Assembly: GCA_023428135.1 (NCBI GenBank)
Contig: JAEYZG010000052.1
Location: 14,497-78,496, forward strand
Reading direction: 5' to 3'
From: Bacteroidota bacterium
GTDB taxonomy: Bacteria > Bacteroidota > Bacteroidia > Cytophagales > Cytophagaceae
DNA length: 64,000 bases
This document shows, piece by piece, positions 46,019 to 54,793 of this stretch. Positions within the stretch are counted from its first letter, which is position 1, and the number at the start of each line of letters is the position of its first letter. The translations under genes and the position numbers were made by a program. The notes beneath the pieces are model-generated. The model did not search any database and had not been told where the DNA came from. It saw only the letters and a list, made by a program, of their open reading frames with translations.

Positions 46019-48067
46019 ATGACCAATAAATTGAAAATATTTTTATGCCTGATTCTTACTTTAGGATCAGGCATTCTTTGCAATGCAGCAAGCAGCATTA
46101 CTGAGGTAACGTATTTTTCCAAAACAATGAATAGTAACCGGAAAATGAATGTGTACCTTCCGGATGGATATAATCAGAATACCTATTATCCCACATTCTA
46201 TCTCATGCATGGAGGAGGTCAGCGTTACTATACATGGGCGAATCCTGTGGATGGAAATGCTAAGGCCATATTGGATCAGGCTATTTCCTCAGGCAAAGCG
46301 GTTCCAATGATTGTTGTAATGCCTGATGCCCCTGATTTTGCTCCAAACCTTTTTACCCGTGAACTATGCGACGATATTATACCTTTTGTAGAAAAGACTT
46401 ACAGAGTAAAACCAGAGAAAGATAGCCGTGCTCTGGCTGGTCTGTCTTGGGGAGGCTTACAGGTGCTGGATGCAGGTTTATACCGGTATGATCTTTTTGG
46501 CTACCTGGGAGTCTTCAGTTCTGGTTGGTTTATCGGAGACAATATTTATAATGTAATGAGAACATACCTTGCTTCCAATGGTGCTAAAATTGAAAAGAGC
46601 ATGCGCTATTTCTATTACGGACAAGGTGGATCCAGTGATATTGCTTACAATAACGGAGCGGAAACCATGAAGCTGTTACGTGCTAATGGTATCACGATAG
46701 ATTACTGGGAACATTCCGGATCTCATAGTTTTGTATGCTGGAGACAAGACCTACAGGAAATATTACCTTTTCTTTTTAAGTCTGGAACGCCGTCTGTAGC
46801 AATTACTGCCCCTGCTGTCAATGCTACTTTCACTGCACCTGCTGCAATTAATATTACAGCAACGGCTTCAGATCCAAACGGAACTATATCAAAAGTTGAA
46901 TTTTTTAATGGAACCACTAAGTTAGGAGAAGATGTAAGCGCCCCTTATGCCTATTCATGGATAAACGTCCCGGCAGGAACTTATACAATTACGGCGGTAG
47001 CTACCGATGATGGGGGGACCAAAGTAACCTCAGAAGCAATCACCGTGAAAGTAAATGTTGCTCAGGCTGCATACAATAAGTCGATTCATGTAATACCGGG
47101 TAAGATTCAGGCTGAAGCTTTCGATGTGGGTGGTAATGGCTTCGCATATTTTGACGGGACTCCGGGAAGTGAGACAGGAGTTTCCTTTAGAAACGATGAA
47201 GATGTGGATATAGAAAATTGCACAGATGACGGAGCTGGCTACAATGTCGGGTGGGCGACTTCAGGAGAGTGGCTTGAATATACTGTCAATGTTGAGAACT
47301 CTGGTATATATAATATGGATCTCCGCATAGCTTGTGAGGGAGAAGGAAGAACTTTGTCCGTAAGTATGGATGGAACGAATATAGCAAGTAACGTAGCTAT
47401 CCCCAATACTGCAGGCTGGCAATCATGGCAGACTGTCAGAGTGAGCAATATTCAGCTCACTGCAGGACAGAAGATCATGCGGTTAACTATAGGAGATGTA
47501 GACTATATCAACTTCAATTTTGTAGCCTTTACTCTGGCCAATATTCCCCCGGAAGTAACTATTACAGGGCCATCGGATAATAATATATTCAATACTCTTC
47601 AGACAGTGGAGCTTACTGCTTCAGCTAAGGATGTAGATGGACATATTGTTAAAGTTGATTTTTATAGTGGTACAACACTTCTTGGTACAGACAACACATC
47701 ACCTTTTAGCTATGACTGGTCAGGGATTACGGCAGGAACTTATACAATCACAGCCAAAGCAACTGATGACATAGGAATAGTTACATCATCTTCCCCGATT
47801 ACAGTGGTGATTCAGGAGGTAGTTACCGGAGTGGATGAAAAATCGAACCAAGATCACGCTTTATATCCGAATCCATTTGAAGATGGTATTGTTCTGAAAT
47901 ATCCAAAGGAATTTAAATACGAAGTCTGTGATATGACTGGAACAGTATTGCTTGCAGGAACCGGGGAAGGAGAAAAACGAATTGGTGAAAATCTTCAATC
48001 TGGAATGTATTTATTAAGAGTGACAAATAATGGGAACTCAAATATTTTTAAGATTCTGAAAAAATAA
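46019..48067 (+). CDS. T9SS-exported CE1-type esterase with Ig-like and CBM6 domains
   Basis: The protein has 682 residues from the ATG at 46019. A signal peptide (LKIFLCLILTLGSGILCNA) is followed by an alpha/beta-hydrolase domain of the esterase D/CE1 type. Its features are MNVYLPDGYNQNTYYPTFYLMHGGGQ, the nucleophile S143 in GLSWGG, and a likely catalytic His in EHSGSHSFVCWRQDL. Such domains are feruloyl or acetyl xylan esterases. An Ig-like module (~258-350), a CBM6 more diverged than its neighbours' (~359-505, IPGKIQAEAFDVGGNG), a second Ig-like module (~511-602) and the T9SS tail (LYPNPFEDGIVLK) follow. In this cluster it would remove esters from arabinoxylan for the GH43 enzymes; the substrate is inferred. 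Confidence 0.88.
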   Translation: MTNKLKIFLCLILTLGSGILCNAASSITEVTYFSKTMNSNRKMNVYLPDGYNQNTYYPTFYLMHGGGQRYYTWANPVDGNAKAILDQAISSGKAVPMIVVMPDAPDFAPNLFTRELCDDIIPFVEKTYRVKPEKDSRALAGLSWGGLQVLDAGLYRYDLFGYLGVFSSGWFIGDNIYNVMRTYLASNGAKIEKSMRYFYYGQGGSSDIAYNNGAETMKLLRANGITIDYWEHSGSHSFVCWRQDLQEILPFLFKSGTPSVAITAPAVNATFTAPAAINITATASDPNGTISKVEFFNGTTKLGEDVSAPYAYSWINVPAGTYTITAVATDDGGTKVTSEAITVKVNVAQAAYNKSIHVIPGKIQAEAFDVGGNGFAYFDGTPGSETGVSFRNDEDVDIENCTDDGAGYNVGWATSGEWLEYTVNVENSGIYNMDLRIACEGEGRTLSVSMDGTNIASNVAIPNTAGWQSWQTVRVSNIQLTAGQKIMRLTIGDVDYINFNFVAFTLANIPPEVTITGPSDNNIFNTLQTVELTASAKDVDGHIVKVDFYSGTTLLGTDNTSPFSYDWSGITAGTYTITAKATDDIGIVTSSSPITVVIQEVVTGVDEKSNQDHALYPNPFEDGIVLKYPKEFKYEVCDMTGTVLLAGTGEGEKRIGENLQSGMYLLRVTNNGNSNIFKILKK

Positions 48068-48605
48068 TAATAGGTTTAAATTTTTGACATATGAAGTTTT
48101 CGTGGTCTGCATCCTTGCAGATCACGAAAACTTTGCTCATTGTAGCTTGTGAATTGATAAATTATGGAATAAGATTCCAGCCCTTAGCACCTTATTCTAT
48201 TTTGTACCTTTTTTATTATCTACTGGAATCAAGAACTTTAAATTAAAGTACCTACCGAACGACAGGGATCTTTTTCTTTTTACATATAGTGGAGCATCAA
48301 AGAATAATACTCAAGATTACATAATTGAAAGAGCAGTATTTTACACTCGAATGACTTATATTTTTTTAAATCCTCTTGTTTACTAAACCTTTTGAATGAT
48401 TGTAGGGCTATTCTTTAAATAACCCATTCAGCAATGTCTATATCTGTTATAAATAAATTCTGTAAGACTCTGTAGTCACTATTGAATGCAGTTAATTGTC
48501 TGCTTCAGGTTGCGAAAGGCTTGTGATGAAGATTAGATATGAAGCCAGGTGAAAGATGATAAGAAGTTCATTGAATTATTAAGGTTTTTTATAAAATAAT
48601 CTTTT
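48068..48605. other. Intergenic region between esterase and GH95 genes, with shared 34-base element
   Basis: There are 538 bases without a gene. A terminator hairpin lies at 48094-48133. The middle is AT-rich and featureless. At 48376-48409 is the second copy of the element that also precedes the GH43 gene (TTGTTTACTAAA, then TTGTAGGG, at the same spacing). Here it is 196 bases before the GH95 start, so a long 5' leader would follow if it marks a promoter. Confidence 0.6.
48094..48133 (+). terminator. Terminator-like hairpin after the esterase gene
   Basis: Arms AAGTTTTCGTG and CACGAAAACTT extend inward through GTCTGCA / TGCAGAT pairs, giving a long stem with a small loop. It lies 27 bases after the esterase stop. 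The T-run is weak (CTTTG), so it may be a stem-loop that protects the 3' end instead of a strong terminator. Confidence 0.65.
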
Positions 48606-51600
48606 ATGGATATAAATAAATATAAACTGACGGCCATACTGTGGTTGGTCTTTCTGGTAGTCGGACATATAAAAGGTCAGAATCCGGGAGATCTTACCTT
48701 ATGGTATAGCAAAGATGCCGGAACTGTTTTTACTGATGCTTTGCCTATTGGCAACGGTCGTTTAGGAGGGATGGTATATGGAATAGTTTCCAGAGATGTG
48801 ATTGGATTGAATGAGTGTACAGTGTGGAGTGGCTATCCGGGCAACAATAACAAAGCAGGGGCAGCCAATTCTCTTTCAACCGCCAGAAGTCAGATATTCG
48901 CTGGCAATTATGCAGCAGCAGATGCTACTGTAAGTAATATGATTGGCGGTGGACAGGAACGGTTTTTACCAGTGGGAAATCTTTATCTGAACTTTCCCGG
49001 ACATATTGCCACTAACTATTACCGTGAGCTAAATCTTCGTACAGCCATTGCCAAAACTACATACTCCTATGCAGGGGTAAATTATACACGAGAATACTTT
49101 GCCAGTTATCCAGATCAGATAATAGTAATTCGTCTCACTGCTAGTCAGCCAGGTAAAATTACTTTTTCTACAAGCATGGATTCTCCTCAGACTCCGGTCT
49201 CCATATCTAATGTCGGAAACGATCTTCTTCTTCTCAACGGACAGGCAGATGCTGTAAAATTCCAGAACAGGGTAAAGGTGAAGACTGAGGGAGGAACGGT
49301 AACAGCTAATAGCAGTAGTATTACGGTTTCTGGAGCAAACAGTGCTACCGTGATCCTGGCAATCGGATCTAACTTTAATGCCTATAATAATGTCAATGGT
49401 GATCAGGTTTCCAGGGCGGCAAGTTATATTGATAATGTCAGTGCTAAAAACTACACGCAGCTTCTAAACACTCATCTTGAGGACTATCAAGCTTTGTTTA
49501 ACAGAGTAGATATCAATCTCGGGCCTGGTAATTCTTCAACCCGTTTGCCTACTGATCAAAGGGTGGCGAACTTCAATACTTCTGATGATCCTCAGCTGGT
49601 AAGGTTGCATTATCAATTCGGTCGCTACCTTATGATTTCTTGTTCGAGGCCAGGCAGTCAGCCGGCAAACCTACAAGGTGTTTGGAATAAAGACATGTAT
49701 CCTTCCTGGGGAAGTAAGTATACAACAAACATTAATTTCCAGATGAATTATTGGATGACAGAATCCGGAAATCTGCCGGAATGCGCTCTTCCTATGATCG
49801 AAAAAACAAAAGCTCTTGTAGCCCCTGGTCAGCAATCTGCTCAGGTCCATTGGGGAGTGAACAGTGGCTGGGTGCTTCATCACAATACTGATCTGTGGAA
49901 CCGCACTGGTCCGATAGACGGTGCTTGGGGGCATTGGCCTACAGGAGGTGCCTGGTTATGTTATAACCTTTGGGAACATTATCAATTCTCTAAAGATAAA
50001 ACATATCTGAATGATGTATATCCTACCATTAAGAGTAGTGCTCAATTCTTTTTAAACAGCCTGGTCTCGGAACCTATAAGCGGCAACAATTATCTTGTTA
50101 CATCTCCGAGTACCTCTCCTGAGCTTGCACATGGGGGCTATTATACCTGTTTTGGTCCAACTATGGATATCCAGATTATTCGAGATCTGTTTACTACAGT
50201 TATCAAAGCATCTGAAATTTTAAATATCGATGAAAACTTTCGTAATCAGGTAAAAGCATCTCTAGCCCGTCTACCTCCACATCGTGTCGGGCGTTATGGG
50301 CAATTACAGGAATGGTTTCAGGACTGGGATAATCCTAATGAGAAACACCGCCATATTTCCCATTTGTACGGTTTATTTCCAAGCAATCAGATATCATTAA
50401 GAGGTACTCCTGTTTTGGCTAATGCTGCCAAGGTTACCCTTACACAACGCGGAGATGATGCTACCGGCTGGTCCCTGGCATGGAAGATAAACTTCTGGGC
50501 AAGGATGGAAGACGGAAATCATGCCTATAAGCTCATTCGTATGTTAATTACTCCTGAACGTACCTATAACAACCTTTTTGATGCTCATCCTCCTTTCCAG
50601 ATTGACGGTAATTTTGGTGCGGTTTCAGGAGTGAATGAAATGCTGATGCAAAGCCAGAACAATGAGGTACAGTTTCTGCCGGCACTTCCAACTATCTGGT
50701 CAAACGGATATGTAAAAGGTTTGAGAGCAAGAAGCGGATTTCTTATTGATTCAATAAGCTGGAAAAGTGGAAAGCTTTCACAAGCGACAGTAACATCACT
50801 ACATGGAGATACATTGAGACTCAGGTATGGCAATATTTCCAGAACATACATTACCAGGATAGGTGAAACATATGCTTTCGATGGATCATTGAATTTGATA
50901 GGTGCGGTGGACAATACAACTCCATATAATGGAATACCTCATACAATTCCCGGGCGAATTGAAGCGGAAGAATATGATGAGGGCGGAGAAGGATTTGCTT
51001 ACTGGGAAGCCGATAGAAAAGGCAACGAAGGTGGTGCTGCTTTCAGAAATGATGAGGTGGATATAGAAAGCACCATGGACGAGGATGGGAAATATAATAT
51101 CGGATACATTCTCAATGGGGAATGGTTATTATATACAGTGAATGTATCAAAAAACGGTAAGTACAATCTAGACCTTAGAGTGGCTGCACCTGATGTTGGG
51201 AAATCTCTTCAGATTGAAATGGATGGAGAAAATATCACTGGGCCTGTCACTATTCCCAATACTGGAGGGTGGCAAAGCTGGGAGACAACTTCTGTAATGG
51301 ATCTTGATCTGACCCAGGGGCAACATAAGATGAGAATCTTATTCAATGCTGATTACCTGAATCTAAATTACCTTGAGTTTACACCATCAATAGTGACGGG
51401 CTTAGGAATTGAAGAAACTGAGAAAGTTCATATTTATCCAAATCCATTTAATAGTGATGGAATCACTATTAAACATAAAGGTGTCTTCAGATATAAAGTA
51501 GAGGATGTTCTTGGAATTCATGTAGAATCAGGTAATGCAACAGATGAAGGAAATATAGGTGAAGCATTGGGAACAGGGGTATATGTATTAACGATAGAAA

Positions 51601-51641
51601 CTCAGAATGGAATCACTATGCATAAAATAGTGAAACATTGA
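48606..51641 (+). CDS. T9SS-exported GH95 (alpha-L-fucosidase/galactosidase-type) with CBM6
   Basis: The protein has 1011 residues with a signal peptide (LTAILWLVFLVVGHIKG). The GH95 domain covers ~25-765: LWYSKDAGTVFTDALPIGNG and GMVYGIVSRDVIGLNECTVW at the start, then the catalytic Asn pair N375 and N377 (TNINFQMNYW). The acid E569 lies in LQEWFQDW, upstream of HRHISHLYGLFP, and D667 is in FQIDGNFG. All residues expected from the family are present. CBM6 lies at ~781-927 (IPGRIEAEEYDEGGEG) and the T9SS tail from ~938 (IYPNPFNSDGITI). GH95 enzymes remove terminal alpha-L-fucose or alpha-L-galactose, for example from xyloglucan or rhamnogalacturonan side chains. It has its own terminator and an upstream regulatory element. 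Confidence 0.92.
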   Translation: MDINKYKLTAILWLVFLVVGHIKGQNPGDLTLWYSKDAGTVFTDALPIGNGRLGGMVYGIVSRDVIGLNECTVWSGYPGNNNKAGAANSLSTARSQIFAGNYAAADATVSNMIGGGQERFLPVGNLYLNFPGHIATNYYRELNLRTAIAKTTYSYAGVNYTREYFASYPDQIIVIRLTASQPGKITFSTSMDSPQTPVSISNVGNDLLLLNGQADAVKFQNRVKVKTEGGTVTANSSSITVSGANSATVILAIGSNFNAYNNVNGDQVSRAASYIDNVSAKNYTQLLNTHLEDYQALFNRVDINLGPGNSSTRLPTDQRVANFNTSDDPQLVRLHYQFGRYLMISCSRPGSQPANLQGVWNKDMYPSWGSKYTTNINFQMNYWMTESGNLPECALPMIEKTKALVAPGQQSAQVHWGVNSGWVLHHNTDLWNRTGPIDGAWGHWPTGGAWLCYNLWEHYQFSKDKTYLNDVYPTIKSSAQFFLNSLVSEPISGNNYLVTSPSTSPELAHGGYYTCFGPTMDIQIIRDLFTTVIKASEILNIDENFRNQVKASLARLPPHRVGRYGQLQEWFQDWDNPNEKHRHISHLYGLFPSNQISLRGTPVLANAAKVTLTQRGDDATGWSLAWKINFWARMEDGNHAYKLIRMLITPERTYNNLFDAHPPFQIDGNFGAVSGVNEMLMQSQNNEVQFLPALPTIWSNGYVKGLRARSGFLIDSISWKSGKLSQATVTSLHGDTLRLRYGNISRTYITRIGETYAFDGSLNLIGAVDNTTPYNGIPHTIPGRIEAEEYDEGGEGFAYWEADRKGNEGGAAFRNDEVDIESTMDEDGKYNIGYILNGEWLLYTVNVSKNGKYNLDLRVAAPDVGKSLQIEMDGENITGPVTIPNTGGWQSWETTSVMDLDLTQGQHKMRILFNADYLNLNYLEFTPSIVTGLGIEETEKVHIYPNPFNSDGITIKHKGVFRYKVEDVLGIHVESGNATDEGNIGEALGTGVYVLTIETQNGITMHKIVKH

Positions 51642-51743
51642 TTCTGCCATAGACATATAAGAAAGAGTTTTACTGATGAGTGGTACTATATGAATTGGTC
51701 TTTGTCAATTAGTGTTAGCAAGATTTATAGTCATGAAAAAATC

Positions 51744-51780
51744 AATAATGTCAGGTCGAAAAGACTTGGCATTATTTTTT
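51744..51780 (+). terminator. Rho-independent terminator after GH95
   Basis: Arms AATAATGTCAGGTC and GACTTGGCATTATT pair along 14 positions including two wobbles, with a GAAAA loop and a run of T after the stem. It lies about 100 bases after the GH95 stop. Confidence 0.85.
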
Positions 51781-51875
51781 AATATAGGATACGTATGAGA
51801 TAAATGTTATGATACTTCTGCATCAAATCGTCACAATTTCTCCAGGCACCTTTCAGGAATATTTAAGTTCCTTCT

Positions 51876-52120
51876 GCTGCTTCTCATAAAATAATCCCAT
51901 ATGATACTCATCCATAATTCCATGATGTATCAGGAATTTAATAGGTATTTTATAAACTCCGTTTTCTTCAAAGTATTTGTCTAGAGTTAAGATTGGTAAT
52001 GTTCCATTTACAGAATCATATAGGATGTGTCAGAGATGTAAAAGAAAACCAGGGAACACTAGTGATGTAAAACTGAAGATTGTTATCTCTATTGGATTAA
52101 TTCTCTCGAAAGAGATTTTT
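51876..52120 (-). pseudogene. Decayed 3' fragment of a chloramphenicol-acetyltransferase-like gene
   Basis: On the minus strand this segment is clearly homologous to the 3' part of the intact gene at 54012-54653. Shared DNA includes ATAAACTCCGTTTTCTTCAA and AACCAGGGAACACTAGTGAT. The translated active-site stretch reads IHHGIMDEYHMGLFYE, where the intact gene has HHGIMDG, so Gly after the catalytic Asp has become Glu. One extra base near 52020 (CATATAGG against CATAAGG) shifts the frame. The 5' two thirds of the gene are missing. It is a remnant of duplication, and the beta-helix gene lies between it and the intact copy. Confidence 0.85.
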
Positions 52121-52322
52121 TTTAAGTGTAATGTTTTGGTAATCAATTTTTTATTGTTGTTTTTTTTACAACAAATTCTTAGCGAAGTTGTTATAGGTTG
52201 ACATTTTATTTATTTGATTATAAGCATTCACATAAAGTGTCAATCAATTTTGTTTGCCCGCATTTCTGGGTATTGCATTCCTTTTTGGTAAGTTATCTTA
52301 TTTATAACTAAATCATAATAAC
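52121..52322. other. AT-rich upstream region of the beta-helix gene
   Basis: The stretch between the pseudogene fragment and the next start is AT-rich with T-runs. It should contain the promoter of the gene at 52323. No clear TAnnTTTG element, repeat or frame was found. Confidence 0.4.
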
Positions 52323-53903
52323 ATGAAAAAAATCACTCTATATCTTGTTGGAGTTCTTTTCAAATTTATTTTGATAAATAACACTTCAGCAGCTGTTATT
52401 TTTGTTCAGGATACTACTGATTCCGGTCCGGGATCTTTGAGAACTGCAGTCAGAAAAGCCCGAAATGGAGATATTATAAAGTTTAATCCCTCTCTTAATA
52501 GTGATAGTTATCTTTTTCTTCTTACAACAGGTCAAATAGTGATTGACAAAAACATCACTATTGTAGGACTTGATAATGTAACTAACAATCTAAAAGTTAA
52601 AATTACATCATTTAATTTTTCCAGGATCTTCTATGTTTTGCCAGGAAGAAAACTAACACTTGTTAATTTATGGCTGGTACAAAATTGGAGTGTAGTGGAT
52701 ATTTTGAGTAAACCGAATTTTAATGGTGATGGTGGAGCAATATTCAACAAAGGAATGGTTACAATTAAAGATTGCTGGATTACGGATCAAACTATTGCTA
52801 ATTCGGCAGCTAAAGGGGCCGCCATCTATAATGAAGGCAGTTTGTCGGTAATTGATACTTATTTTGCATTTAATACTGCCACTGGGTTTTCCGTGGCAAA
52901 GGGAGGGAGTTTATTTAATACAGGAAGGGTTAGCTTAGAAAGGGCTTATTTTTCTTCAAGCGGTACAGACGCTCCTGTTTCTAAAGGGGCAGGTATTTAT
53001 AATGAAGGTATAATTACTATGAGCCAGAGCTCAGTTTATAATTGTTATTCTGTAAATGACTGTGAAGGCATTGGTATTTCAAATGCACAAAATGGCTCAT
53101 TCACCTTAGTAAACAGTACAGTTAGTTCCAATTCGCTAAATCCAGGTAGTTATGTCCTCGGAGGAGGGGTATTCAATGCTGGTAGGATGGATTTAGTTAA
53201 TGCCACAATTTCAGAAAATTCAGCAAGTATTGGAGGAGGAGTAGCAAGCGTTGGTAAACTCACTATCAATTCTACAATTGTTGCCCAAAATACAGCAATT
53301 CTTAAAGGTCAAGATGGCTATTCCTCTGGATTAATAAAAGACAAAGGCTATAATTTAATTGGTGTTATCAATGATTTTAATCTTACCTCTTGTACAAATA
53401 TTTATGGCACATCCGTAACTCCTTTGGATCCACTCATACAAATAGTTATTTATGGTAATGGCAGTTTTCCTGGTGTTGCATATGAACCACTCCAGAATAG
53501 TCCGGCAATTAATAACGGAGAACCTTTAAGCCATCTTAAGGTAGATCAGCTTGGTAATCCAAGGCCGTTTTATGGACGTATTGATATAGGTTCTGTAGAA
53601 TATAATGGTACGTTACCTATAGCTTTTTATTCAAAAGAAAGAGAAACCTTATTATCCTCTGAACTAAAAACTGTTTCAATGTCTCCTAATCCTGTTCAGG
53701 ATATACTGATTATTTCTGAACCTTCAGAAGATCTGCAAATCACAATAGTAGATATAACAGGTAATATAGTTTATCAAGATCGATGGAGTGGTTTGGATGA
53801 AGGGAAAGTTCAGTTATCTTTCCTTATACCAGGGGTTTATATAATTCGTCTGGAGACATTCAAAAATCAATTAGTCCGTGTTGAAAAGATTTTGAAGCTT
53901 TGA
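52323..53903 (+). CDS. T9SS-exported right-handed beta-helix protein
   Basis: The protein has 526 residues with a signal peptide (ITLYLVGVLFKFILINNTSAA). The start DTTDSGPGSLRTAVRKARNGD is typical of the CSLREA/choice-of-anchor Q-type entry to parallel beta-helix proteins. Repeated turns of the form GAGIYNEG, GGAIFNKG, GAAIYNEGSL and GGGVFNAGRMDL mark the coils over about residues 100-330. A segment resembling SPAINNGEPLSHL ... DQLGNPRPFYGRIDIGSVEY closes the helix, as in many such proteins. The T9SS tail is VSMSPNPVQDILII ... PGVYIIRLETF. Catalytic residues of polysaccharide lyases are not evident, so binding or structure is as likely as enzymatic action. The gene is flanked by the acetyltransferase copy and its remnant. 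Confidence 0.85.
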   Translation: MKKITLYLVGVLFKFILINNTSAAVIFVQDTTDSGPGSLRTAVRKARNGDIIKFNPSLNSDSYLFLLTTGQIVIDKNITIVGLDNVTNNLKVKITSFNFSRIFYVLPGRKLTLVNLWLVQNWSVVDILSKPNFNGDGGAIFNKGMVTIKDCWITDQTIANSAAKGAAIYNEGSLSVIDTYFAFNTATGFSVAKGGSLFNTGRVSLERAYFSSSGTDAPVSKGAGIYNEGIITMSQSSVYNCYSVNDCEGIGISNAQNGSFTLVNSTVSSNSLNPGSYVLGGGVFNAGRMDLVNATISENSASIGGGVASVGKLTINSTIVAQNTAILKGQDGYSSGLIKDKGYNLIGVINDFNLTSCTNIYGTSVTPLDPLIQIVIYGNGSFPGVAYEPLQNSPAINNGEPLSHLKVDQLGNPRPFYGRIDIGSVEYNGTLPIAFYSKERETLLSSELKTVSMSPNPVQDILIISEPSEDLQITIVDITGNIVYQDRWSGLDEGKVQLSFLIPGVYIIRLETFKNQLVRVEKILKL

Positions 53904-53943
53904 AGGTTGGATAAGGCGATAAAAAATCAGGAAAGTCAGGTAT

Positions 53944-53994
53944 AAAACTAAAATGGACAAATCTGCAATTGCAAAATTTGTCCATTTTAGTTTT
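53944..53994. terminator. Bidirectional terminator between convergent genes
   Basis: A perfect 19-bp inverted repeat, AAAACTAAAATGGACAAAT / ATTTGTCCATTTTAGTTTT, with a 13-base loop lies between the beta-helix gene (+) and the acetyltransferase gene (-). The A- and T-rich outer ends let it work in both directions. Confidence 0.9.
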
Positions 53995-54011
53995 GTAAAT
54001 TTTATAATAGT

Positions 54012-54653
54012 TCATAGCCAGTCCGGCAGATCAAGCATATTCTGCAGTTTTTCATAAAACAATCCCATATGATACCCATCCATAATCCCATGGTGTATCT
54101 GGAGTCCAACAGGCATCTTATAAACTCCGTTTTCTTCAAAGTATTTACCAAGGGCAATGATTGGTATAGTTCCATTAACAGGATCATAAGGATGTGTCAG
54201 AGATGTAAAAGAAAACCAGGGAACACTAGTGATGTAAAACTGGTGATTGTTATCTCCATTGGATTCATTCTTATCAGATAAGACATTCTCAATATCCTTT
54301 AGTATATTTTCATAGAAAGTATAAAAATCTGTGGAATGTCTGGTTGAGCAGAATGAAAATTCAGAGTCTGGAAGAAGAACGGTGTAGCCCGGGTCAATGC
54401 TGGTATATTCATAAAGCTTATTGTCTATGATTCTGTGCCTGAACTGAGGTATTTCATTTGCCACTTTGGTCAATGCAAAGCAGATACTGGCAAAAAAGCG
54501 AAGGTTCTTTTCTTTCACTTTCTTTTGGAATTTTGTGATATCTACATTACTTGATGTGCTGACGAAAGGAATAAGCTTTTTTGAAAAGATTTCAAGCATC
54601 CCTCTGCGTTTATAGGTACTCAGATCAATTTCCTGTCTTGATATAGTATTCAT
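54012..54653 (-). CDS. Chloramphenicol acetyltransferase-like protein
   Basis: The protein has 213 residues, the usual length of a CAT monomer. The active-site block QIHHGIMDGYHMG carries the catalytic H188 and D192, spaced as in type III CAT. The N-terminus EIDLSTYKRRGMLEIF and the internal FFASICFALTKVANEIPQFRHRI also match the family. CATs are cytoplasmic trimers that acetylate chloramphenicol; many chromosomal relatives act on other or unknown substrates, so resistance is not implied. The gene is monocistronic. A broken partial copy of its 3' end lies at 51876-52120. Confidence 0.88.
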   Translation of the reverse strand: MNTISRQEIDLSTYKRRGMLEIFSKKLIPFVSTSSNVDITKFQKKVKEKNLRFFASICFALTKVANEIPQFRHRIIDNKLYEYTSIDPGYTVLLPDSEFSFCSTRHSTDFYTFYENILKDIENVLSDKNESNGDNNHQFYITSVPWFSFTSLTHPYDPVNGTIPIIALGKYFEENGVYKMPVGLQIHHGIMDGYHMGLFYEKLQNMLDLPDWL

Positions 54654-54793
54654 TTAAATAATAATGGAACCTCATTCAGTTCGTAAATTAAGAATATTCG
54701 TGTAGTTAATCCTAATTTAATACTATATCAAAAGCATTAGCAGGTGAGAAATCAAGTCTTTGTTCTTTATTTAATATCGAGGTGTCAATGTTT

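Noticed and set aside
40950..51641. Canonical polysaccharide utilisation locus
   Set aside because: No SusC-like TonB receptor, SusD-like lipoprotein or dedicated regulator is encoded nearby, so the term would mislead.
51977..52201. 74-codon + strand frame resembling another at 54069-54281
   Set aside because: The similarity comes from the duplicated acetyltransferase DNA read on the wrong strand; the biological signal is the pseudogene fragment on the minus strand.
54012..54653. Acquired chloramphenicol resistance gene
   Set aside because: The sequence fits chromosomal CAT-like proteins, no mobile element or resistance neighbours are present, and substrate cannot be read from sequence.
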